From contig JBBIKH010000002.1 of assembly GCA_037445575.1 (NCBI GenBank), positions 1 to 64,000 on the forward strand: 64,000 bases of DNA. Direction: 5' to 3'. The stretch's first letter is position 1. The number at the start of each line of letters is the position of its first letter. The position numbers and the translations under genes are program-made. Below the pieces are notes generated by a model. It was given only the letters and a program-made list of their open reading frames with translations. It ran no database searches and was not told where the DNA came from. The DNA comes from Oleimicrobium sp037445575 (GTDB taxonomy: Bacteria > Zhuqueibacterota > Zhuqueibacteria > JANLFK01 > Oleimicrobiaceae). This document shows, one piece after another, positions 54,914 through 61,549 of the stretch.

Positions 54914-55028
54914 GCACTTTTGTGGCGGTGGCCATTTCGTTGCGTCCCCCGAGTGAAGCCGTGCCCGTGCCCCCCGCTATGACCCACAACCACCCTCTCA
55001 CCTGAGGACCGCGCAACAAAAAAAGCTA

Positions 55029-55056
55029 TTGACAAATTTCCCCGGTTTGTTAGATT
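55029..55056 (+). promoter_or_regulatory. Putative upstream dnaA promoter
   Basis: TTGACA (55029-55034), 16-base spacer, TAGATT (55051-55056). It would transcribe through the mini-ORF and the origin boxes into dnaA. Confidence 0.6.
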
Positions 55057-55079
55057 ACGCACTGGCGAAGGAGGACTGT

Positions 55080-55100
55080 ATGCCGATAACTTGTGGATAA
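55080..55100 (+). CDS. Putative six-codon leader ORF (MPITCG)
   Basis: ATG CCG ATA ACT TGT GGA TAA. A perfect AAGGAGG (55068-55074) lies five bases before the ATG, the best ribosome binding site in the origin region, 24 bases after a promoter -10. The last three codons are the DnaA box TGTGGATAA. An inverted repeat (CGGCTT 55110-55115, AAGCCG 55129-55134) follows. It could be a leader peptide that affects dnaA expression or a chance ORF. Confidence 0.4.
   Translation: MPITCG
55092..55100 (-). promoter_or_regulatory. DnaA box (exact)
   Basis: TGTGGATAA on the plus strand, that is TTATCCACA on the minus strand, the consensus DnaA box. Confidence 0.8.
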
Positions 55101-55245
55101 CCAACCCAACGGCTTTAGCTCACCACAGAAGCCGATAAGAGTAGGGATCTTTGGCAACTATTGGGGTACATAACCACAATAGATTAGGAGGTTTTAGTTC
55201 TTTAAATAACAAACTCTTACTAATTATTACCTTATGTTGATATCT

Positions 55246-55254
55246 TGTGGATAT
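55246..55254 (-). promoter_or_regulatory. DnaA box (one mismatch)
   Basis: TGTGGATAT, differing from the consensus in the last base, inside the AT-rich stretch. Confidence 0.6.
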
Positions 55255-55292
55255 CTATACATATTTTCTTGTGACCTAGGGGGATTACGCTA

Positions 55293-55319
55293 TTGACGTG
55301 TCCTGGGGAGAGGGATAAT
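55293..55319 (+). promoter_or_regulatory. Putative proximal dnaA promoter next to a DnaA box
   Basis: TTGACG (55293-55298), short 15-base spacer, GATAAT (55314-55319), immediately followed by the DnaA box at 55320-55328, which would cover the transcription start and allow autorepression. Confidence 0.45.
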
Positions 55320-55328
55320 TGTGGATAA
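55320..55328 (-). promoter_or_regulatory. DnaA box (exact)
   Basis: TGTGGATAA, consensus, 33 bases upstream of the dnaA ATG and touching the -10 of the proximal promoter. Confidence 0.8.
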
Positions 55329-55361
55329 CTTTGCTAGGAGGCGAGACTGACCGGAGCTGCC

Positions 55362-56705
55362 ATGGAAACGACTGCGCAAGGAGTCTGGGCAGACTGCTTA
55401 TCGTTGATACGCAGCCGCGTCAATCCTCAAAGCTTCACGACATGGTTCAAACCCATTGAACCTGTCAAACTAGAGGGGCGACAGCTCACTATCCAAGTGC
55501 CGAGCCAATTCTTCTACGAGTGGATCGACCAGCACTACCGCATGGTGATCGAGTCCGCCCTTGCGGAGACACTCGGTGAGGGGGCGCGCATCCAGTACGC
55601 GGTGGTTGTGAGCGACAAGGAGGACCTTTTCCAAACCGCTGCCCCCCGTGAATCGGTCAAACCGGTTTCAACCAACGGCCAGCTCAGCGAACAGTACACG
55701 TTCAGCAACTTTATCGAGGGACCATGTAACCAGTTTGCCCGGGCAGCAGCTCTGGCGGTGTCCGAGTCGCCCGGTAACACCGCATTCAATCCTCTCATCA
55801 TCTACGGTGGTGCGGGCCTCGGCAAAACACACCTCATCCAGGCAATTGGCAATCACGCAATTTCCATCGGCAGCGTACGCAGACTCGCGTACGTCTCCAG
55901 CGAAAAGTTCACACTCGAGTTCATCAACTCGATACAACACAACAAGACCACGGAGTTCAGCGCCACCTACCGAAACGTCGATCTGTTGTTGGTAGACGAC
56001 ATCCAATTTTTCTCCAACAAGGAGCGCACACTGGAGGAGTTCTTTCACACCTTCAACTCCCTCTATCACGCCGGAAAGCAGATTGTTCTAACCTGCGATC
56101 GTCCGCCGCGAGACCTGAAGGGAATGGAGGAGAGGCTCATTTCTCGCTTTCAGTGGGGGCTCATTGTGGACATCCAGGTACCCGACTATGAGACTCGCCT
56201 GGCGATACTCCACAAAAAGGCGGAGCAGAACGGCCTCGAGCTCGCACAGGAAATATTCGACTTTATCGCGGCCAACGTCACCATGAATATCCGCGAACTT
56301 GAGGGATCCCTGATCAAGCTCCTCGCGTACTCCTCGCTCACCAGAACCGAAATCACACTCGAGGTTGCCAAGCGGGTACTGCGCGACATCTGTGTGCAAA
56401 AGAAACAAAGCCTAACCGTGGAACAGGTGCAGCGCGTGGTCGCCCAGCATTTTGGTATACCCGAGGATATGATGCGCGCAAAGACTCGGCGCAAGGAGAT
56501 TGCCCTAGCCCGCCAAGTGGCTATGTACTTAGCAAAGGTCTACACTAATAACTCGCTAAAAACCATAGGACTGCACTTTGGAGGAAGAGATCACAGTACC
56601 GTTATTCATGCTCTTAATCTCGTTGAGAAACTCCGGGCGAGAGATGAGCGCTTCAGGGAGACCATCGACGAAATCGCCCAACAAATCAGGCTCTCCTCAG
56701 CATAG
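55362..56705 (+). CDS. dnaA: Chromosomal replication initiator protein DnaA
   Basis: 447 residues, full length. Binds DnaA boxes, melts the origin and recruits the helicase. Domain I (QGVWADCLSLIRSRVNPQSF TTWF-type) at 1-85; short linker; AAA+ domain with Walker A YGGAGLGKTHLIQAIGN (about 147-163), Walker B LLLVDDIQFF (208-217), sensor I LTCDRPPRDL and the arginine finger region LISRFQWGLIVDIQ; C-terminal helix-turn-helix with the signature GGRDHSTVIHALN (about 408-420). ATG at 55362 has GGAG five bases upstream. First gene of the rightward arm. Confidence 0.98.
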   Translation: METTAQGVWADCLSLIRSRVNPQSFTTWFKPIEPVKLEGRQLTIQVPSQFFYEWIDQHYRMVIESALAETLGEGARIQYAVVVSDKEDLFQTAAPRESVKPVSTNGQLSEQYTFSNFIEGPCNQFARAAALAVSESPGNTAFNPLIIYGGAGLGKTHLIQAIGNHAISIGSVRRLAYVSSEKFTLEFINSIQHNKTTEFSATYRNVDLLLVDDIQFFSNKERTLEEFFHTFNSLYHAGKQIVLTCDRPPRDLKGMEERLISRFQWGLIVDIQVPDYETRLAILHKKAEQNGLELAQEIFDFIAANVTMNIRELEGSLIKLLAYSSLTRTEITLEVAKRVLRDICVQKKQSLTVEQVQRVVAQHFGIPEDMMRAKTRRKEIALARQVAMYLAKVYTNNSLKTIGLHFGGRDHSTVIHALNLVEKLRARDERFRETIDEIAQQIRLSSA

Positions 56706-57023
56706 ATGGGAGCAAGCACGCGCACAAAGGTGGGAAGGCGCTGTGGATAGGCCGTTGGCAGCGGACGGCGGTTTTTCTAACTTTTCACCTATCTACCTAC
56801 CACCCTAGTAGGCCAACCAATATTCACACCTCAGTCACATACAATGTTAATATCCAGTCCAAAAGCCCTTCTTACAAAACAATACTATAGGCAGAAGGAA
56901 ATACCCCTGTCAACATACCCACAGCATTTACAATAACAGTTATAAATTTCTTCTTGAAAACTACCTAAATATTATTTACCTTTGGCCAACGTGTAGCACA
57001 ACACATTTGTCTCGGAGGGAAAG
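56706..57023. other. dnaA-dnaN spacer, AT-rich, second origin candidate
   Basis: 318 bases with no gene. It has one near-exact DnaA box (TGTGGATAG, 56742-56750) and AT-rich DNA, especially about 56860-56980. A dnaN promoter must lie here but I see no strong -35/-10 pair. CGGAGGGA just before the dnaN ATG is its ribosome binding site. Confidence 0.6.
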
Positions 57024-58145
57024 ATGGAAATAGCAGTTAATCGCCACGAGCTTCACAAAGCTCTGCAGAAGGTCATCACCGCTGTGCCTTCAAAGACTAC
57101 CCTTCCTATACTGACGAATGTTTTGCTAAAAGTCGAAGGCAAGAAAGTGTCGATTACCGGCACTGATTTGGAAATATCTGTTGAAACTATGGTTACCGCT
57201 GACGTGATTGAAGAAGGTTCAACCACGGTCTCAGCGCGTACGTTCAACGATATTGTGAGAGAGCTTCCAGATGTTGGACTGCGCCTTACTTCTGATGAAC
57301 ATCACAAAGTCACAATTACAACCGATAGAGGTACGTACTCTCTTGTAGGACAATCTCCTGATGATTATCCGACGGTAACTGTTGAGGAGTATGAAAATAG
57401 ATTTGAAATTGAGGCTGACATATTCAACCGTTTGGTACAGAGGAGTTCCTTTGCTGTATCTACTGATGCACTCCGACCGGCGCTTTCAGGGGTGTATTTT
57501 GAGCTATTCCCGTCTGAATTAAGGATGGTGGCTACGGACGGGCATCGCCTTTCCAAAGTGGTGTATCGGAAAGAAAATCTAAGCGGCGGTGAAAGCAAAG
57601 TAATTGTTCCACCAAAGGCGTTGGTGGCGGTGCAACGGGCCATAGAGGATGGTATAAATGTGGTAGGAGTGGCGGTTGCAAAAAACCATATCCTTTTCAA
57701 GTCTGATAGAACGGAAATATGTGCCAAACTTATCGATCAGCAGTACCCGAGCTATGAGCGGGTTATTCCTACCAACAACGACAAAATCCTTATTGCTGAT
57801 CGCGAGGGGCTTATTTCCGCGCTTCGCAGGGTGGCCATCTTCTCAAGTTCCATGACGCGCCAGGTTAGGTTTGATCTGCAAGAAAACACCTTAATAATTA
57901 GCTCTGAGGATGTGGAATTGGGAGGTGAGGGGAGAGAGGTGCTTTCGGTTGAATACGTGGGAACTCCTCTGAAGATCGGATACAACGCCAACTACTTAGT
58001 GGAAATACTTCGGTACGTTGACACAGATTTTGCTCGATTTGAGCTTCGGGATCCGGTCAGCGCGGCTATCATTCGGCCCACGGAACATAAGGAGAATGAG
58101 GAGTTTCTGGCGCTTGTGATGCCGATCAGGCTCACCGAAGAATAA
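57024..58145 (+). CDS. dnaN: DNA polymerase III beta subunit (sliding clamp)
   Basis: 373 residues, full length. Ring-shaped clamp that tethers DNA polymerases and other proteins to DNA. N-terminal MEIAVNRHELHKALQKVITA, then TLPILTNVLLKVEGKKVSIT, the conserved ATDGHRLSKVVY in domain 2 and the C-terminal FLALVMPIRL, part of the partner-binding pocket. GGAGGG upstream of ATG. The DNA is visibly more AT-rich than the flanking genes (many A/T-ending codons), which is odd for a core gene here. Confidence 0.97.
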   Translation: MEIAVNRHELHKALQKVITAVPSKTTLPILTNVLLKVEGKKVSITGTDLEISVETMVTADVIEEGSTTVSARTFNDIVRELPDVGLRLTSDEHHKVTITTDRGTYSLVGQSPDDYPTVTVEEYENRFEIEADIFNRLVQRSSFAVSTDALRPALSGVYFELFPSELRMVATDGHRLSKVVYRKENLSGGESKVIVPPKALVAVQRAIEDGINVVGVAVAKNHILFKSDRTEICAKLIDQQYPSYERVIPTNNDKILIADREGLISALRRVAIFSSSMTRQVRFDLQENTLIISSEDVELGGEGREVLSVEYVGTPLKIGYNANYLVEILRYVDTDFARFELRDPVSAAIIRPTEHKENEEFLALVMPIRLTEE

Positions 58146-58173
58146 TGTGGTTGGGCCTGCTGAACGTCGTCTA

Positions 58174-59289
58174 ATGTGGTTAAGGGAGCTATTCCTTGAA
58201 AACTTTTGTAACTTTGCGAGTGCGTCCATTGCGTTTGGGCGAGGAATAAACGTACTGTTCGGTGAAAATGCGCAGGGTAAGAGCAACCTTGTAGATGCAA
58301 TCTCGTACCTGGCTCTAATGCGTGGTGTAAGGGGCCTCTCGGACGTAAGTGTGGTGAGGTTTGGGACGCGGGGGTTCGTAGTTCGGGGGGTTTTTGCTTT
58401 TGGGGCCGGAGTAGAACGAGAGTGTCGCATCGAGTATACTCTGGAGGCAGGTAAACGGTGCGCGATAGATGGTGACACTTCAGTCCGGAGGGCCGAGCTT
58501 CTTGGGCATTTTCCAATTGTCGTTATGTCTGGGGATGACTACCGAATAACCTGGGGTGGGCCATGCGAGCGTCGCCGTTTTATGGATCTCTTCTTGTGCC
58601 AAGCCAGCATGCGCTATCTGGACGATTTGCGCCGATATACTGCGACGCTGAGGCAACGAAATGCGCTCCTCCGAGGGCAGGTGGAGCATGGCTCCGGTCA
58701 GATGTCCGCGTGGACGGAGCAACTTGTGGAGTACGGAACCAGACTTATGGCGGCACGATCCAACTTTGTAGCTGCCATTGGTAAGCTCTTGAATTCGTAT
58801 TTCAGCACAATAGTCGGCACGGACCGTGCAATCACGGTCACCTACGTGCCCAGCGTGCGCCAGGATCAGACCAAGACCATCCGAGAGGCGTTCTTGCATC
58901 GTCTCAACGGCATGGCTGCTCGGGAGAAGGAACTCGGGGTGACTCTGGTGGGTCCCCACCGGGACGACATAGCAATAAAGGTAGACGGGCGGGACCTTCG
59001 CCAGTTTGGCTCACGGGGTGACCACAAGGCGGTGCTCATCTCTCTGCGTTTGGCAGAGCACGCGCTCCTGCGAGAACTTCGAGGTGAAATTCCTCTTTTT
59101 CTCATGGATGACCTCCTTGTGGATCTCGATCATAAGCGAAGCGCAAACCTTGCGAGGCTGTTCCCCGAGGCCACTCAGGTTATTTTCACGACCACGGGAC
59201 CAGAAGCGTGGCGCATAATGGGCTTGGAAGCAGGATCTTTTCAATACTTTGTTGTTCACGAAGGCCAAGTAGCAGAGGCGAGGGTCTAG
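58174..59289 (+). CDS. recF: DNA replication and repair protein RecF
   Basis: 371 residues, full length. SMC-like ATPase that helps load RecA at gaps. MWLRELFLENFCNFASASIA at the start, Walker A LFGENAQGKSNLVDAI (28-43), RRFMDLFLCQASMRYLDDLR, signature FGSRGDHKAVLISLRLAEHA and Walker B LFLMDDLLVDLDHKR. ATG at 58174 is chosen because it opens the family start; a GTG at 58147 is in frame but would add nine residues that fit nothing. 28 bases after dnaN. Confidence 0.95.
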   Translation: MWLRELFLENFCNFASASIAFGRGINVLFGENAQGKSNLVDAISYLALMRGVRGLSDVSVVRFGTRGFVVRGVFAFGAGVERECRIEYTLEAGKRCAIDGDTSVRRAELLGHFPIVVMSGDDYRITWGGPCERRRFMDLFLCQASMRYLDDLRRYTATLRQRNALLRGQVEHGSGQMSAWTEQLVEYGTRLMAARSNFVAAIGKLLNSYFSTIVGTDRAITVTYVPSVRQDQTKTIREAFLHRLNGMAAREKELGVTLVGPHRDDIAIKVDGRDLRQFGSRGDHKAVLISLRLAEHALLRELRGEIPLFLMDDLLVDLDHKRSANLARLFPEATQVIFTTTGPEAWRIMGLEAGSFQYFVVHEGQVAEARV

Positions 59290-59291
59290 CG

Positions 59292-59576
59292 ATGCGGCAC
59301 CCGGCTCCGATGGCTAAGGTCTTGGACCAGTTGCTCCGAAATCTGGGAATTGAGCATCGGGTTAAGGAGCACATGGCTCTCGCCGTTTGGCAAGAGGCGG
59401 TGGGAGCACAGATTGCTGCTGTGGCGACCCCGACGCGCATCCGCGATGGGGTCCTGTTCGTGCGCGTGAGGAGCAGCGTCTGGCGCAACGAACTCCTGTT
59501 TCACAAAGGGGCAATTCTCGCAAAGCTGAACGGGCTCATCGGGAAGTCGGTGGTAGAAGATATTCGCTTCCAATAG
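59292..59576 (+). CDS. DUF721/DciA-family protein
   Basis: 94 residues. The pattern VLDQLLRNLGIEHRVKEHMA, LAVWQEAVGAQIAAVATPTR and LFVRVRSSVWRNELLFHKGA is the DUF721 (KH-like) core. Members called DciA load or regulate the replicative helicase DnaB in bacteria without DnaC. The gene lies between recF and gyrB, its common position. ATG at 59292 starts two bases after the recF stop. An earlier in-frame start lies within recF and is rejected. Confidence 0.88.
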   Translation: MRHPAPMAKVLDQLLRNLGIEHRVKEHMALAVWQEAVGAQIAAVATPTRIRDGVLFVRVRSSVWRNELLFHKGAILAKLNGLIGKSVVEDIRFQ

Positions 59577-59585
59577 GAGAGGGTA

Positions 59586-61523
59586 GTGGAGGGTAACAGT
59601 ACGGTGGTGGACAGTGCGGTGGAGAATGGGGAGCGGTATGACGCCAGCCAGATCCAGGTATTGCGCGGTCTGGAGGCAGTGCGTCGGCGGCCGGCGATGT
59701 ATATCGGCGATGTCTCCGTCCGCGGCTTACACCACCTCATCTACGAGGTGGTCGACAACAGTGTGGACGAGGCACTGGCAGGCTATTGCACGCAGATCGA
59801 TGTGACCCTCAACAGAGACGGCAGTGTTACGATTGAGGATGATGGGCGCGGCATTCCCGTAGATACCCACCCCACGCAAGGCAAGTCGGCGCTGGAAGTG
59901 GTAATGACGATGCTGCACGCCGGCGGCAAGTTTGACAGAAAGGTCTACAAGGTCTCAGGGGGCTTGCACGGCGTCGGCGTGTCAGTGGTCAATGCGCTTT
60001 CCGAGTGGTGCGAAGTGGAAGTGCGCCGGGACGGCCGCGTGTACGTGCAGCGTTATGAGCGGGGTGTGGCGGTCACCCCGGTGCGCGTGAAGGGCAGACG
60101 GAAGGGGACCGGCACCAAGACGACCTTTATGCCTGACCGGGAGATATTCCGCAAGAGGAATTTTAGTTTTGAAATTGTCGCCGAGCGCCTGCGGGAATTG
60201 GCCTTTCTCAACAAGGACTTGAAGCTCACCTTAACGGAGGAGCGGACCGGTAGGAAGGAGGTCTTTAGGTACAAGGGCGGCCTGGTGGCATTTGTGGAGT
60301 ACCTCGATCAGTCCCGGGACCCTATCCATCCGCGGCCGATCTACATCTGTGACCAGCGGAACGGGGTGCCCATCGAGGCGGCCATTCAGTACAATACCTC
60401 CTACATGGAGAATATCTACACCTACGTTAACAATATTCACACCACCGAGGGTGGGACCCACCTGGTGGGGTTTAAGACAGCGTTGACCCGCACGTTAAAC
60501 AATTATGCCAGCAGGCACAACCTCCTCAAAAACCTCGAGAACAGCCTAAGTGGCGAGGATGTCCGCGAGGGTCTCACGGCAGTCCTCAGCATCAAGGTGT
60601 TGGAGCCGCAGTTCGAGGGGCAGACGAAAACGCGCCTGGGTAACAGCGAGGTACGCGGCCTGGTGGAATCGGCTGTGGGGGAGGCGCTGAATGAGTACCT
60701 GGAGGCCAACCCCAGTGTAGCGCGGAAGATTCTGGAAAAGTGTATCAGTGCCGCGCGCTCCCGCGAGGCGGCCCGCAAGGCAAAAGAGCTCACGCGCCGC
60801 AAGACGGCCCTGGAAGGGGGCACGTTGCCCGGCAAACTTGCCGACTGTGCCAGTCGCGAACCGGCTGAGTGCGAGCTCTTTCTGGTGGAAGGAGATTCGG
60901 CCGGAGGGTCCGCCAAACAAGGACGGGATCGTCGGTTTCAGGCAATCCTGCCGCTCAAAGGGAAGATCCTCAACGTGGAAAAGGCCCGCATCGACAAGAT
61001 TCTTGCCAACGAGGAGATCAAGACCATCGTTTCGGCTATCGGCGCTGGTATTGGCAATGATGAAGTGGATCCAGCCAAGAGCCGGTACGGCAAGATTATC
61101 ATCATGACCGATGCCGACGTGGATGGCGCGCACATTCGGACTCTGTTGTTGACCTTCTTCTTCCGGTACTTGCGGCCGCTTATCGAGCAAGGAATGGTGT
61201 ACATTGCGCAGCCGCCCCTCTACCGCGTGGTGAAAGGCAAACAGGAACAGTATGTGTACGACGAGGAGGACCTGGACAAGGTGCTCGAGAGCCTTGGGCG
61301 CGACGGCGTTGAAGTGCAACGGTACAAGGGGCTTGGGGAGATGAGCCCGCAGCAGCTCTGGAGCACGACCATGGATCCAGCCGCGCGCACGATGCTCCAG
61401 GTGACCATAGAGGAAGCCTATGACGCCGACCGCATCTTCTCGGTGTTGATGGGCGACAAGGTGGAACCGCGCCGCAAGTTCATCGAAGAAAACGCACGCT
61501 ACGTGCGCAACCTGGACGTCTAG
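59586..61523 (+). CDS. gyrB: DNA gyrase subunit B
   Basis: 645 residues, full length without the extra insert of proteobacterial GyrB. ATPase subunit of a type II topoisomerase. GHKL motifs: EVVDNSVDEALAGYC, IEDDGRGIPVDTHPTQGKSA, VSGGLHGVGVSVVNALSEW; transducer Lys in FKTALTRTLN context; TOPRIM: LFLVEGDSAGGSAKQGRDRR, DADVDGAHIRTLLLTFFFR; and the C-terminal YKGLGEMSPQQLWSTTMDPA. The GTG start at 59586 has GAGAGGG just upstream. It could equally be a ParE-type subunit if the adjacent A subunit is not a true gyrase. Confidence 0.94.
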   Translation: MEGNSTVVDSAVENGERYDASQIQVLRGLEAVRRRPAMYIGDVSVRGLHHLIYEVVDNSVDEALAGYCTQIDVTLNRDGSVTIEDDGRGIPVDTHPTQGKSALEVVMTMLHAGGKFDRKVYKVSGGLHGVGVSVVNALSEWCEVEVRRDGRVYVQRYERGVAVTPVRVKGRRKGTGTKTTFMPDREIFRKRNFSFEIVAERLRELAFLNKDLKLTLTEERTGRKEVFRYKGGLVAFVEYLDQSRDPIHPRPIYICDQRNGVPIEAAIQYNTSYMENIYTYVNNIHTTEGGTHLVGFKTALTRTLNNYASRHNLLKNLENSLSGEDVREGLTAVLSIKVLEPQFEGQTKTRLGNSEVRGLVESAVGEALNEYLEANPSVARKILEKCISAARSREAARKAKELTRRKTALEGGTLPGKLADCASREPAECELFLVEGDSAGGSAKQGRDRRFQAILPLKGKILNVEKARIDKILANEEIKTIVSAIGAGIGNDEVDPAKSRYGKIIIMTDADVDGAHIRTLLLTFFFRYLRPLIEQGMVYIAQPPLYRVVKGKQEQYVYDEEDLDKVLESLGRDGVEVQRYKGLGEMSPQQLWSTTMDPAARTMLQVTIEEAYDADRIFSVLMGDKVEPRRKFIEENARYVRNLDV

Positions 61524-61549
61524 CACTTCTCGACCGGGACTGAGCAATC

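Larger units (their letters stand above)
54914..55361. other. Probable chromosomal replication origin region (rpmH-dnaA spacer)
   Basis: Divergent spacer between rpmH and dnaA. It holds two exact DnaA boxes, one near-exact, and an AT-rich stretch (about 55194-55270) that could be the unwinding element. All genes in the window point away from it. The dnaA-dnaN spacer (56706-57023) is a second candidate and the origin may be bipartite as in Bacillus. Confidence 0.7.
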
